A stretch of 64,000 nucleotides of DNA from assembly GCA_027257055.1 (NCBI GenBank), contig JAPVLO010000232.1:558001-622000 (forward strand). Direction: 5' to 3'. The translations under genes and the position numbers were made by a program. This stretch comes from Cephalopachus bancanus (Eukaryota; Chordata; Mammalia; Primates; Tarsiidae). The notes beneath the pieces are model-generated. The model saw nothing but the letters and a program-made list of their open reading frames with translations, ran no database searches and was not told where the DNA came from. Shown here piece by piece: positions 23,110-35,179 of this stretch (its first letter is position 1; every line of letters starts with the position of its first letter).

Positions 23110-23711
23110 CAAAGAATTGCGACACACAAAAAGGTTAAGAAAGAAAAGTTTATTTAAAAGTAAGTTAGAGCCAGGCTCGGTGGCTCAGCCTGTAATTCCA
23201 CACTTTTGGGAGGCTGAGGTGAGTGGATTGCCTGAGCCCGCAGGTTCGAGACCCGCCTGGGCAACTTGGCGATCCCTCATCTCTACAATAAATCAAAAAA
23301 TTAGCCAGGCGTGGTAGCGCGTGCCTGTAGTTCCAGCTACTTGGAAGGCTGAGGCTGAAGGATCCCGGAGCCCAGTAGGTCGAGGCTGCGGTGGCCGGCA
23401 GCGGCCACTGCACTCCAGTCTGGGCAACAGAGTAAGACTCCAACTCAAAAAAAAAAAAAAAAAAAAATGGCAACTAGTCATCAGCCCTATAGTCTCCTCA
23501 CTTCCTGGTTCTTCCTCCCCTTTTGAGAACAATTGGCAGACTTATTTTTATGGGCTTTGTCCAAGGCATGCACCAGAAAGACAAAGAAGGAAAGAGGGGA
23601 GGGCAGTCACTACATCACACTGGGACTTGGGAAGGAGAAACTCATGCCTTCCAATTAGATAGCAACAAATACCTACAAGACTGTTCTTGCCATGTTTAGA
23701 TGAAAAATGCA
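23110..23711 (-). repeat. Candidate antisense LTR remnant 1
   Basis: On the minus strand a CCCATAAAAATAAG TATA-like block precedes, by about 120 bp without the inserted Alu, a TAAATAAACTTTTC poly(A)-like block. 25558-25720 has the same arrangement. Confidence 0.35.
23170..23467 (+). mobile_element. Alu, S-type
   Basis: Inserted in the candidate LTR; A23 tail. Confidence 0.9.
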
Positions 23712-24011
23712 GCTGGGCTCGGTGGCTCAGCCTGTAATCCCCCGCCTTTGGGAGGCTGAGGTGAGTGGATTACCTGAACCCGTGGGTTCGAGACCCGCCT
23801 GGGCAGGCGAGACCTCATCTCTACAATAAATCAAAAAAAAATTAGCTGGGCGTGGTAGCGCGCGCCTGTAGTTCCAGCTACTTGGAAGGCTGAGGCAGAA
23901 GGATTGCCAGAGCCCAGCAGGTCGAGGCTGCGGTGGCCGGGAGCGGCCACTGCACTCCAGTCTGGGCGACAGAGTGAGACTCCAACTCAAAAAAAAAAGA
24001 AAAAAAAAAAG
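23712..24011 (+). mobile_element. Alu, S-type, 4-bp linker deletion
   Basis: Reads CTGGGCAGGCGAGACC; flanks GAAAAATGC on both sides. Confidence 0.92.
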
Positions 24012-24244
24012 AAAAATGCTTAGGCGATGTTTGGGAAAGATTGTAACCTCTGTAGTACTCAGTCAGTGAGGAACCAGGGGAGGAATTTGCACACTAGGAG
24101 ATAAAAAAGCTTGTTGTAACCACCTTGGGTGTGCCTGCCTACCAGACACCCAATCTTGCAAGACCGCCATTAAAGTCTTCCTTCTGCTGCATTCCATGTC
24201 TTCCTGTCCAGTCTTTGATTCTGGACGGGTGAATTTGTTTCTCA

Positions 24245-24345
24245 CATTTGGCTTTCTGTTTGAGTCAGTTCACTTAGGATGATGATCTCCAGCTCCATCC
24301 ATGTGGCTACAAAGGACATGATTTCCTTTTTATGGCTGCTGAAAT
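24245..24345 (-). mobile_element. L1 3'-region fragment, antisense
   Basis: CTCCAGCTCCATCCATGTGG and ACAAAGGACATGATTTC are hallmark antisense L1 phrases. Confidence 0.75.
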
Positions 24346-24499
24346 TCTTTTTTTTTTTTGAGTTGGAGTCTTGCTCTGTCGTCCAGGCTGGAGTGCACTC
24401 ATGGCCACTGCAGTCTTAACCTGCTGGGCTCAGGTGATCCTTCTGCTTAAGCCTTCCAAGTAGCTGGAACAACAGTCATGTCGCACCATGCCCAGCTAA
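24346..24499 (-). mobile_element. Outer Alu, first part (nest level 1)
   Basis: Stops at CCCAGCTAATT in the middle A-rich linker and resumes at 25089-25225. Confidence 0.85.
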
Positions 24500-24663
24500 T
24501 TTTTTTTTTTTTTGAGTTGGAGTCTCACTCCATTGCCCAGGCTGGGGTGCAGTGGCATACTCATAGCCACCCCAGTGTCAACCCACTGGGCTCCAGCAAT
24601 CATTCCACCTCAGCCTTTCAAGTAGCCAGAAATACAGTCGCACACTATCATGCCTGGCTAATT
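24500..24663 (-). mobile_element. Middle Alu, first part (nest level 2)
   Basis: Inserted in the linker of the outer Alu. It is itself broken at CCTGGCTAATT and resumes at 24954-25088. Confidence 0.85.
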
Positions 24664-24953
24664 TTTTTTTTTTTTTGAGTTGGAGTCTCACTCTGTCACC
24701 CAGACTGGAGTGCAGTGGCCACTCCCGGCCACCGCAGCCTCTACCTGCTGGGCTTCGGCGATCCTCCTGCCTCAGCCTTCCGAGTAGCTGGAACTACAGG
24801 TGCGCGCTACCACACCCAGCTCATTTTGATTTATTGTAGAGATGAGGTCTTACCAAGTTGTCCAGACGGGTCTCGAACCCGCGGGCTCAGGCAATCCACT
24901 CACCTCAGCCTCCCAGAGGCCTGGGATTACAGGCTGAGCCACTGAGCCTGGCT
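24664..24953 (-). mobile_element. Inner Alu, S-type (nest level 3)
   Basis: Complete dimer inserted in the linker of the middle Alu. Confidence 0.9.
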
Positions 24954-25088
24954 TAATTTTTTTAGTTTATTATAGTTAAGAGGTCTCGCCAAGTTGCCTG
25001 GGCTGGTCTTGAACCCATGGGCTCAGACAACCCACTTGCCTCAGACTGCCAAAGTGCGGGGATTACAGGTTGAGCCATCGAGCCCAGC
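24954..25088 (-). mobile_element. Middle Alu, second part
   Basis: Resumes at TTAATTTTTTTAGTTTATTA and ends CGAGCCCAGCC. Confidence 0.85.
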
Positions 25089-25252
<164 letters not shown>

Positions 25253-25257
25253 TAATT

Positions 25258-25542
25258 TTTGTTTTTTTGAGTTGGAGTCTCACCGTCATGTAGGCTGGAG
25301 TGCAGTGGCACGTTCACGGCCACCGCAGCCTCGACCTACTGGGCTCAGGTGATCCTTCTACCTCAGCCTTCCAAGTAACTAGAACTACAGGCATGCTCTA
25401 ACATGGTCAGCAAATTTTTTGTAGAGACAAGGTCTTGCCATGTTGCCCAGGCTGGTCTTGAACCCATGGGCTTAGGCAATCCTCTTGCCTCGGGCTCCCA
25501 AAGTGCTGGGATTACAGGCGTGAGCTATTCTGCCACGCTTGA
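25258..25542 (-). mobile_element. Alu, C-type
   Basis: Antisense dimer with a short linker. Confidence 0.85.
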
Positions 25543-26968
25543 AATCCTTTTTTTTAGATTAGAAAATATAGTTTATTTATAAAGTAAATTAGAGAAAGAG
25601 AAGATTCACCTCCCCAAGTCGGGAAGGGGACTAAGCCAGGAAACATGGCCTGGCCATAGCTCAAAGAGCTCAGCAAGACAATGGCTGAAGTCCTTTTATA
25701 AACAAAAATGTTATGATCCTGAGAAATACTGTTTTCCAGCTCTTACCTATTACCTTCTGAGCCTCTTTCAAGGTAGCTTCTCAAGCTGCCTGGCTGTAGG
25801 GTCTGCTATCTGTAGTTGTCTTTGTTCATTGGTGCCTTCTGTCACCATGGAGCATCATGTGTTCAAGATCTTGGTTGAGCAGTGGGAATACCAGGCTGGG
25901 ACCCACTTGATTTACACTCATGAGTACAAACTGAAAGGAGGAAGTGGGGAGAGAGAAACCAGGCTCCCGAGAAGGGTCTGCAGCCGGGTTGAGTAGGACT
26001 GACGGGCAGGTCAGAGAGTTGAGGAAGAGAGAGGGCTTGGAGAGACGCCCCCTGGCGCCAGTGTGTTCGTGCCCTTTTTTCTGGTTGCCCCCGTCAGATA
26101 CAGAAAGGGGCGGGTGTTGCCTCGGTTGACTGCTTTCCTTCCTTCCACTTTCCCCAACGTTCCCCCTCTCTTGTGTGACTTAGGGTTAGGTCCCGGCTGG
26201 TCTAAGCTAATCAGTGGTACCATTCATTCCCCTGATCACTGAGTGGCTCCAGCATGAGCCCATTCTGAGAAGGGAAGTTTGCTGGTGGGGGCTATCGTGA
26301 GTATAGCGATGTTAGAAGCATCCAGGTCCACACATGCTTGTATCTTTCAACAATGTCAGACTTTTATTGATGCGGTCTTAATCATTTATGATTTATGAGC
26401 TATGGGGAGTTCCCAAGGAGTTGACCCATTCACTCGGGTAAATTTGTTGCAGTTTTCTCTTTTGACACACACATACTTCTTAGAAGTATGGGAGGGTAAG
26501 ACACATATACTGATGGCTGCTGAATTAGGAATTCTGCTACACAAATCTTTTCGTTAGTTTCAAATGTGCAGAGTCTTGGGTCTAGGAAGTAGAAGAAATA
26601 GGATTAAGCTTTTAAATCATGTTGAAGAAGTACTTTTTCAGGATAGTCATGCTGGTTTATGTAAGGTACAGGGTTTGGGCTGAGGAAGGGAAGCACTGTG
26701 CGTGGCAGCTGGAGTTGTGGAGGTGAAAGTATTCACCAGGACAGTCGTGAACTAAGAAAGGTCGATTTACCAAAGGGAAGAAACGGTCAGGCAGGACAGC
26801 AACGAGAGTGTCGGCTGTCTGCCAAGAGGCAGGGGCTGGAGAGAAGCATTTATACTATCATATTGGGATTCAGTGTGGGCTGGGAAATTGCCTGTGGGGC
26901 ATGGAGAAGTTCTGCAAATGGACTGCATGCATTGCTGGAAGTTTGCAAAGCAGCTGCCTCAATGGTAG
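25543..26968. other. Unassigned intergenic DNA with a candidate antisense LTR
   Basis: 25558-25720 resembles the LTR-like block at 23.1 kb. 25930-26960 is GC-mixed and repeat-poor, with no coding evidence despite short open frames. Confidence 0.35.
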
Positions 26969-27239
26969 GGTTTTGTTTTTGTTTTTGTTTTTTAGTCAGA
27001 GTCTCACTCTGTCACCAGACTGGAGTGCGGTGGCAAGCTCAGGGGCTTGACCTGCTGGGCTCGGGTGATCCTTCTGCTTAAGCCTTCCAAGTAGCTGGAA
27101 CTACAGGTGCACGCCACCACGCCTGGCCAAGTTTTTGATTTGTTGTAGAGATGAGGTCTCGCACCAAGTTGCCCAGGCTGGTCTTGAACCTCCACCTCCC
27201 AAAGTGCTGAGATTACAAGCATGAGTCACTGCATCCAGC
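26969..27239 (-). mobile_element. Alu, C-type
   Basis: Antisense; part of the left arm missing near GTCTTGAACCTCC. Confidence 0.85.
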
Positions 27240-27249
27240 AGGGTTTTCT

Positions 27250-27556
27250 TTCTTTCTTTTTTTTTTTTTTTGAGTTGGAGTCTCACTCTGTCGCCCAGAC
27301 TGGAGTGCAGTGGCCGCTCCCGCCACTGCAGCCTCGACCTGCTGGGCTCCGGTGATCCTTCCGCCTCAGCCTTCCAAGTAGCTGGAATTACAGGCATGCG
27401 CTACCACGCCCGGCTGATTTTTTTTTTTTTTTTTAAATTTATTGTAGAGATGGGGTCTCGCTGCCCAGGCGGGTCTCGAACCTGTGGGCTCAGGCGATCC
27501 ACTCACCTCAGCCTCCCAAAGGCACAGGATTACAGGCTGAGTCCCCGAGCCCGGCT
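27250..27556 (-). mobile_element. Alu, S-type, expanded linker
   Basis: Middle linker is a T18 run (27419-27436) and it carries CTCGCTGCCCAGG. Flanks GGGTTTTCTTTCT / GGGTTTTCTTTTT. Confidence 0.9.
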
Positions 27557-28130
27557 GGGTTTTCTTTTTTAGCAGCAATAATTGACTGCATTTTCTGTTT
27601 GTCTTGGAACCGAAAACCAGCAGTGAGCTGTTAACTACTTAACCAGGAACAGTGGGAGCTTTTAACCTCCTAACTAGGAACCAGCAGCGAGCATTCACTA
27701 CTTTCTTCACTGGCTGTGAAACCAACATAAGCATTTTACAGCTGGCTGTCCAGCCCTCACAGTTCCTGTCATTACCTCCTTCTGAGATTTCCTTCCTGAA
27801 TATAATTTCCTCAGTTTACCCGGCTGATGCTAGCCTTGTCGGGTTTTGTGTTGCTCCACAGGAAAGATGCTGGGAAGGTGTGGACCTCTGTGAGGGCAGG
27901 GCCAGGCCGTGATAAAAAGGAGAGGACTGTCACCAGGCGAGGAGGCGCCTCTGGCCTCCCTGGTATCCTAGGCCATCACACCAACAAAGGTCAAACTCAG
28001 GTCATTGGACCATTGTACATAAAATCTGCTCTGTTCTGCTTTCACGTGAAGTTCCTTTAAGGATAAAAAACCCCTTTTATTACATCATTAGAGAAAAGGT
28101 ATACAATGCATATGCAGGATTGGAGTAATA
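27557..28130. other. Unassigned, LTR-like phrasing
   Basis: Internal imperfect repeats (AACCAGCAGTGAGC, AACCAGCAGCGAGC). No gene found. Confidence 0.3.
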
Positions 28131-28289
28131 CTTTTTTTTTTTGAGTCCTGGTCTTCCTCTGTTGTCTAGGCTGAAGTGCAGTGGCATGCTCACAGATACT
28201 GAAACCTTAACCTCCTTGGCTCAGATGATCCTCCTGCCTCAGCCTCCCAAGTAGCTGGGACTACAGGCGCATACCACCACACCTGGCTA
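28131..28289 (-). mobile_element. Outer Alu, first part
   Basis: Broken at CCTGGCTACTTTT; resumes at 28591-28708. Confidence 0.85.
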
Positions 28290-28590
28290 CTTTTTTTTTT
28301 TTTTTTTTGAGTTGGAGTCTCACTCTGCCGCCCAGACTGGAGTGCAGTGGCCGCTCCCGGCCACCGTAGCCTCGACCTGCTGGGCTCCGGCGATCCTTCC
28401 GCCTCAGCCTTCCGAGTAGCTGGAACTACAGGTGCACGCTACCATGCCCGGCTAATTTTTAAAATTTTATTGTAGAGATGAGTTCTCACCAAGTTGCCCA
28501 GGCGGGTCTCGAACCCGCGGGCTCAGGCAATCCACTCACCTCAGTCTCCCAAAGGCGCGGGATTACAGGCTGAGCCACCGAGCCCGGCTC
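28290..28590 (-). mobile_element. Inner Alu, S-type, nested
   Basis: Complete; TSD CTGGCTACTTTT duplicated from the host Alu. Confidence 0.92.
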
Positions 28591-28708
28591 TGGCTACTTT
28601 TAAAATTTATGTTGCCTGGGCTGGTCTCAAACTCTTGCAGTCAGGCTGTCCTCATGCCTTGTCCCCCCAAAGTGCTGGGATTACAGACATGAGCCACCAT
28701 GCCTGGTG
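28591..28708 (-). mobile_element. Outer Alu, second part
   Basis: Ends CCATGCCTGG. Confidence 0.85.
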
Positions 28709-28973
28709 AGTAAAACTTTTATCGTGAACGAGGACAAATAATCAATCAGCAAGAGTCAAGCACCTGGCAGCAGACCCTCCCCTGTCTGATGGGAAGCGGG
28801 CAGGAAGGTGGTGTCAGGGCCTTCAGGAGACCCTTCTTACTGGGGTACCTCTCCCTTCCAATTCCTCCACCTGAAAAGTCAGTTGGCGAACGCTCAAGTG
28901 AATCCTCCAAAACCCTCTTCAATTTGAAGACAAGCCTCAAAGTCTGGTCTCAGTAACTAGCCTCGAAATTTTC

Positions 28974-29250
28974 TTTTTTTCTCTCTTTTGAGTAGGAGTC
29001 TCACTCTGTCACCCAGGCTGGAGGGCAGTGGCACACTCACAGCCACAGCAGGCTCGACCTGCTGGGCTCAGGTGATCCTTCCACCTCAGCCTTCCAAGGA
29101 GCTGGAATTACAGGCATGCACCACCATGCCCAGCTCATTTTTTAAAAAAATGTATTATAGAGACAAAGTCTCCCCAAGTTGCCCCTGGACTCAGGCAAAC
29201 CTCTCATCCCAAAGTGTTGGGATGACAGGTGTGAGCCACCACACCCAGCT
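28974..29250 (-). mobile_element. Alu, C-type
   Basis: Antisense; ends CACACCCAGC. Confidence 0.85.
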
Positions 29251-29785
29251 TCGAACCTTTTCTGTGGCTCTCTCAATAAGGCTGGGTTCCTGCAGCTCAG
29301 ACCCTTGTGGCAGTGCTGCCCACGTTTTATGTCACGCAGGTAATCCCTCCTCTCACGGGCTGGATGTTCAAGTGACTGGAGTTTTGGGACATTCTACACT
29401 GACATTGCCCTGCTCCCAGAACCTGGATTTTTGCACTTGGGCTCATGAACAGATGTCTTGAATGACTGCACTGCCTAGTTGTAACAGTGTTGGTATCTGT
29501 GTGCATTGGTGTTTGCACATCTCTGGGAATATGGAGTCCTTGAATTTATCCATGGGAAGATAAATGTGTTGGCTTTGGTGATAAGAAGAGTAAATTTTGT
29601 AAACTTAGTTCAGCTGAGACAAAGCTGGAAATCATTAGACATGCTGGAATGATGCATTTTAACATCAACCACATATTTGGACTCTGTTCATTTGTGGATA
29701 ATAAAAAAGAAAGAAAATTAAAGCACACATATGAAATGCTGAAAAATGTATTCCTGAAAGGTGATGTGAACTAATTCCCTATATA
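29251..29785. other. No feature recognised
   Basis: About 530 bp, unassigned. Confidence 0.4.
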
Positions 29786-30082
29786 AAAATTAATTCCAGA
29801 TGGAACAAAATTGAGAAATAAAACAAGGAAACCATAAAAGTACTAGGAAAAAGCACTAGTAAAAAGTTTCCTAATCTCATTCAAAAGTAGGGAAGACTTT
29901 TCCAAGTGTAATATAAATAAAATCCAGAAGCCTTATAGGAAAAGGCTGATATTTGGACTTCTCTCTGTAGAGAGAAACAAAGATACTCAGTTAAGTAAAG
30001 TAAAAAGACAAACTGGGAAAAATGTTGGAAAACAAAATGAGGGCAAGTCCTAACTTCCTTAATAGGTAAAGAGCTTTAACAA
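29786..30082 (+). mobile_element. L1M segment (ORF2 3' region), part 1
   Basis: AATTCCAGATGGAACAAAAT, AACCATAAAAGTACTAGG and GACAAACTGGGAAAAAT in order are L1 ORF2-end phrases. Frame is broken, no usable ORF. Continues after the Alu at 30362-30496. Confidence 0.75.
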
Positions 30083-30361
30083 TAAAATAAAGGCTGGGGG
30101 GTGACTCAGCCTGTAATCCCAGTACTATGGAAGGCCGAAGTGAGAGAATTGCCTGAGCCTGCGGGTTCGAGACCTCTTCTCTACAATAAACCACAAAAAC
30201 TAGCCAGATGTGGTGGCATGCATCTGTAGTTGTAGCTACTTGGAAGGTTGAAGCGGAAGGATCGTCTAAGTCCAGCAGGTCGAGGTTGTGGTGGCCATGA
30301 ATGTGCCACTGCACTCCAGCCTGGGTGACAGAGTGAGACTTTGACTCAAAAAAAAAAAAAA
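30083..30361 (+). mobile_element. Alu in L1M
   Basis: Dimer splitting the L1; flanks ACAATAAAATAAAG / AAAAAAGATAAAG. Confidence 0.85.
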
Positions 30362-30496
30362 GATAAAGCCAAACAAATTAGAAAAATTCCTAGTAGAATA
30401 TATGAGTAGAAAGCTCATAGAAGAAGAATTCCAAGTGTCTAATAAATGCATAAAAAGATAGTGTAATATAAATAAAAAGATAGAGTAATATAAAAT
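30362..30496 (+). mobile_element. L1M segment, part 2
   Basis: Continues the L1 sense strand (AAATTAGAAAAATTCC..AATTCCAAGTGTC) with small AATATAAATAAAAAGATAG duplications. Confidence 0.55.
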
Positions 30497-30534
30497 AGGC
30501 CAGATGTGGTAGTTCATGCCTGTAATCCAAACTT
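30497..30534 (+). mobile_element. 3'-truncated Alu fragment
   Basis: Only the first about 36 bases of an Alu; stops at GTAATCCAAACTTTTAC with no A-tail. Confidence 0.6.
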
Positions 30535-30702
30535 TTACTATTTCAAACTTATGAGCTGAAAACACTGGGAAAACTAATATCCTTCACTAACTGAACTCAC
30601 TCTTCAAACTTTAATTCTTGCTGTTTCAATTTGGAAATGAATAAATGTGGAGAACCAGGGGTAATCAGAGAAATATTTTTTCTCCTACAAAAGTTAAATT
30701 GT

Positions 30703-31000
30703 GGCTGGGTTTAGCGGCTCATGCTGTAATCCCAACACTTTGGGAAGCTGAGGTAGGTGGATTGCTTGAGTCCAGGAGTTCAAGACTTGCTTGGGCAACA
30801 TAATGAGACCTTGTCTTGACGAAACATTAAAAAAAAATTAGCCAGGCGTGGTGGTGCATACCTGTAGTCCCTATTAAAGAGGCAAGAGGCTGAGGCAGGA
30901 GGATTGCCTAAACCCAGGGGGTTGAGGCTGCTGTGAGCCGTGATCATGCTCCTGCACTCCAGCCTGGGCGACACAGTGAGACCTGCATTACTTCCCCCCA
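30703..31000 (+). mobile_element. Old Alu (AluJ-like)
   Basis: GTCTTGACGAAACATTAAAAA linker and GTGAGCCGTGATCATGC place it near canonical old Alus. TSD AAAAGTTAAAT / AAAATTAAAT. Confidence 0.85.
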
Positions 31001-31056
31001 AAATTAAATGATAACATACACTATTCAACAACTTACCTTTTTTACTTATGATTATA

Positions 31057-31210
31057 CAGAGGGTGTCAAAAAATGTATACACATTTTAAAAAAGGAAAAA
31101 CTGTATTAAAATTGTAGAAGAACAAAAGTCACCTTTGACTTCTGCAATTACAAGACGTCTTAACATCTTAACATCTCTTAAAATGTGTATACTTTTTTTG
31201 GCACCGCCAG
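31057..31210. mobile_element. 154-bp mariner-like MITE
   Basis: Terminal inverted repeats of about 33 bp: left CAGAGGGTGTCAAAAAATG.., right end (reverse complement) CTGGCGGTGCCAAAAAAAG... The shared core is GTATACACATTTTAA. TA on both sides (31055-31056, 31211-31212) as in Tc1/mariner. Too short to encode a transposase. Confidence 0.85.
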
Positions 31211-31304
31211 TATTTTAGACGTTATTCCATGTTAGCTCATAAAGATCAATCTCATTTCTTTTTAATGACTGCATAGTGTTTCGTTGTATATTTAACTAAT
31301 TTCT

Positions 31305-31599
31305 TATTTATTTTTTTTTTTTTGAGTCGGAGTCTCACTCTGTCACCCAGACTGGAGTGCAGTGGCTGCTCCCGGCCACCGCAGACTCAACCTGCTGGGC
31401 TCCGGCGATCCTTCCGCCTCAGCCTTCCAAGTAGCTGAAACTACAGGCGCGCACTACCACACCCGGCTGATTTTTGGTTTATTGTAGAGATGAGGTTTCG
31501 CCAAGTTGCCCAGGCGGGTCTCGAACCCGCGGGTTCAGGCAATCCACTCACCTCAGCCTCCCAAGGCACGGGATTACAGGCTGAGCCACCGAGCCCGGC
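31305..31599 (-). mobile_element. Alu, S-type
   Basis: Flanks ACTAATTTCTT / ACCAATTTCTT. Confidence 0.9.
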
Positions 31600-31671
31600 T
31601 ACCAATTTCTTGTTAATGAGCATTTATTGGTAACTTAAGTAAATATTTCGACATGGAAACCTAGGTCCACC

Positions 31672-31969
31672 TAGGTTTTTTTTGTTGTTGTTGTTTTTGA
31701 GGAGGGGGCTCTCCCTCTGTCACTTAGGCCAGAGTACAGTGGCATGATTATAGCTCACCAAAGCCTTGGCCTCCTGGTCTCAGGCAGTCCTTTCTCTTCA
31801 GCCTCCCGAGTAACTGAGACTACGGGTACACACAACCACACCTGACTAATTTTTTTTGTGTGTGTGTGGAGATGAGGTCTTGCTATGTTGAACCAGGCTG
31901 GTTTCAAACTCCTGGTCTCAAGCAATACTCCTGCCTTGGGCTTGTAGGTATGAGTCACCACACCTGGCC
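31672..31969 (-). mobile_element. Old Alu
   Basis: Divergent antisense copy with (GTT)n in the tail and TGTGTGTGTGTG in the linker. Confidence 0.85.
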
Positions 31970-32063
31970 ATTTCTGTAATATTTAATTACTAATAAGAAG
32001 CATGAATTACTTTTGCAATTGACATAAAGGGTTATTATTTAATTTTGGTTGAAATTAGGGATT

Positions 32064-32360
32064 ATTTTTTTTTGAGTTGGATTCTCACTCTGTCGCCCAG
32101 ACTGGAGTGCTGTGGCATGCTCATGGCCACCGCAGCCTCGACCTGCCGGGTTCCGGTGATCTTTCCGCCTCAACCTTCCAAGTAGCCGGAAATACAGGCG
32201 CGTGCCACCACACCTGGCTAGTGTTTTTTTTTTTGCTTTATTGTAGAGATGAGGTCTCGCCAAGTTCCCCGGGCAGGTCTCGAACCCGCGGGCTCAGGCA
32301 ATCCACTCGCCCCTTCCTCCCAAAGTGCTGGGATTACAGACTGAGCCACCGAGCCAGGCC
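32064..32360 (-). mobile_element. Alu, S-like
   Basis: Antisense dimer, adjacent to a nested pair. Confidence 0.88.
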
Positions 32361-32525
32361 AGTTTTTTATTTTTTTGAGTTGAAGTCTCACTCTGTCGCC
32401 CAGGCTGGAGTGCAGTGGCATGCTCAAGGCCATCGCAGCATCCACCTGCTGGGCTCAGGTGATTCTTCTGTTTCAACCTTCCTAGTAGCTGGAACCACAG
32501 GTGTGCACTACCACACCCAGATAAT
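32361..32525 (-). mobile_element. Outer Alu, first part
   Basis: Broken at CACCCAGATAATTTT; resumes at 32756-32890. Confidence 0.82.
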
Positions 32526-32755
32526 TTTTTTTTTTTGAGTCAGAGTCTTACTCTGTAGCCCAGGCTGGAGTGCAGTGGCACACTCACGGCCACCCAACGT
32601 GGGCCTGCTGGACTCCGGTGATCCTTCTGCCTCAGCTTTCTAAGTAGTTGGAACTACAGGCTCTACGATGGTTGGCTAATAGTTTTATTTATTGTAGAGA
32701 CAATCCGCTCACCTTGGCCTCCCAAAGTGCTGGGATTACAGGCTGAGCCTGGCCA
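32526..32755 (-). mobile_element. Inner Alu, internally deleted
   Basis: Nested in the linker. About 40 bp are missing after TTGTAGAGACAATCC. Confidence 0.82.
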
Positions 32756-32890
32756 ATTTTTTGATTTATTGTAGAGACAAGGTCTTGTCATGTTGCCCAA
32801 GCTGGCCTCGAACCCCTGGACTCAGGCAATGCTCTTGCCCCTACCTCCCAAAGTCTGGGATTACCGGTATGAGCCACTGCAAATGGCCTG
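32756..32890 (-). mobile_element. Outer Alu, second part
   Basis: Ends CACTGCAAATGGCC. Confidence 0.8.
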
Positions 32891-32990
32891 CTTAATTTTT
32901 ATGCATTAGACTTTTTCTCCATGTTTCCAGGAAGCTATCATATATAGTATTAGGAGGCTGTTTGTTTAGACATCATTTTATTTCTCTAGA

Positions 32991-33066
32991 TCAGTGCTAT
33001 CCAGTAGAAATGTACTACAAGCCATATATGTAATTTTAAATTTTCTAGCAACTACATTTTAAAAAG
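32991..33066 (+). mobile_element. MER5A-like DNA transposon, left end
   Basis: CAGTGCTATCCAGTAGAAATG and TAATTTTAAATTTTCTAG are hAT-Charlie MER5A phrases. The right end is at 33990-34107. Confidence 0.85.
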
Positions 33067-33368
33067 TGGCTGGACTTGGTGGCTCAGCCTGTAATCCCAG
33101 CACTTTGGGAGGCAGAGGCAAGAGGATTGCCTGAGCCCAGGGGTGTGAGACCAGCCTGGGCAACTTGGTGAGACCTCGTCTCTATAATAAATCAAAAAAT
33201 TAGCCAGGAGTGGTGGTGCACACCTGTAGTTCTAGCTATTTGGAAGGCTGAAGTGGAAGGATCACTTGAGCCCAGCAGGTCGAGGCTGCAGTGGTCCTTA
33301 GTGTGCCACTACACTGCAGCCTGGACGACAGAGTGAGACTTCGACTCAAAAGAACAAAAACAAAAACA
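33067..33368 (+). mobile_element. Alu in MER5A, first of three
   Basis: Starts TGGCTGGACTTGGTGGC; AAAAGAACAAAAACAAAAAC tail. Confidence 0.88.
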
Positions 33369-33374
33369 GTCTTT

Positions 33375-33989
<615 letters not shown>

Positions 33990-34107
33990 AATATTTTACT
34001 GTGCCTCACTTTTAAAATTTCAGTTAAAATTAATTTGAAATGCCATTAGTATGACCATTTCAAGGACTGAATAGCCACATGTGATTGGCGGCTATAGCAC
34101 TGGCCAG
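33990..34107 (+). mobile_element. MER5A-like DNA transposon, right end
   Basis: AATAGCCACATGTGATTGGC..GCACTGGCCAG pairs with the left terminus. Flanks TCTAGATC / TCTAGTCA could be the decayed 8-bp TSD. Confidence 0.85.
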
Positions 34108-34934
34108 TCTAGTCACAGAACACTCCACTGGACAGCTGTGGTTAGACATGGAACTCTAGGCGATAGGGTTTCGTACCCATCTCTGGAACCCTACAACTTA
34201 ACAGTGCCTGTCACACAGCAGGAACTCCATCCCTGGAGAAGGCCTTCGTGGGTCTTCGACTGGGGTCACTGACGAAGGGTGAAATGGTGAATCTTTACAA
34301 CATGGCGAGGGTGGTGCTGGTCACCTCCTCCTCAGCAGGGTAGGTATCTCCTGCACTCGGAGGTCTTCTGTGCTTGACGTTGCATCCAGTAAATGACTTG
34401 GGCGTCTGTTCTTCCTCCCTGACTTGATCCAGCAAGGATTTGTGTGATAGACTTTCGGGTCAACCAGTTGTCTTTAGTGTGTCCTGGGACCAGCTGGACT
34501 GACACAGTGGTTGTCTGCTGGGGACAGGAGGGGGCAGCAGAGAGCCACCAGGGTGGTAAGCTCTGGGGAACCCAAAGGAGGAGGGAGTAGGAAGCTGGAA
34601 TCTGAGGGTGAAGCCAGATCAGGAACTCACGGAGCCAAAGGCCAGCCCGGCAGGAAGCTGTGTCCGGAGAGAAGCCAGCCTAGGCGGCCAGCGGGGAGGG
34701 AATGCGGTGGGGCTCGGCGGCTTCCCACCGACTTCAGTGGGGAGCTGCCTTTTCTTTCTGTTTACTTACATTGTATGCAAAATGAAGATGTTACAATCGT
34801 ACACTGCACAGAATTTTTGGCAATTTGTATATCTGAATCACAGGGTGATATTTTTGATGTGTTCCCTTCCGATGTAACTGTTATTTTGAATGCATGTTTT
34901 GTCTCATCTGCTGCTTTATTAATTTTTGTTTGTT
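34108..34934. other. Unassigned, GC-rich centre
   Basis: A 158-codon frame (34511-34987) runs into Alu sequence and has no recognised domain. 34800-34900 is AT-rich. No gene called. Confidence 0.4.
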
Positions 34935-35046
34935 TTATTTTATTTTTTTGTAGAGATGTGGTCTCGGTATGTTGCCCAAGCTCCTGACCTTAAGTGTTCC
35001 TTCTGCCTCGGACTCCTAAAGTATAGGGATTACAAGTGTGAGTCCC
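34935..35046 (-). mobile_element. Right-arm Alu fragment (FRAM-like)
   Basis: Single antisense arm from TTTTTTTGTAGAGATG to AGTGTGAGTCC. Confidence 0.65.
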
Positions 35047-35102
35047 CAATCTGCTTTAAAACAAGAATTGAATATTGTTTGAACATCTTTTCATTTCTTA
35101 AA

Positions 35103-35179
35103 TTTTTTTTTTTTTTTGAGTTGGAGTCTCACTCAGTCGCCCAGGCTGGAGTGCAGTGACATGCTCATGGCTACCACAG
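35103..35179 (-). mobile_element. Outer Alu, first part
   Basis: Broken after GCTACCACAG; resumes at 35486-35673. Confidence 0.82.

Noticed and set aside
31057..31210. Reading the MITE as a small RNA hairpin gene
   Set aside because: TA flanks and mariner-like termini explain the inverted repeat.
34511..34987. 158-codon frame downstream of the MER5A
   Set aside because: Low-complexity Gly/Arg/Glu-rich start, ends in Alu-derived sequence, no known domain.
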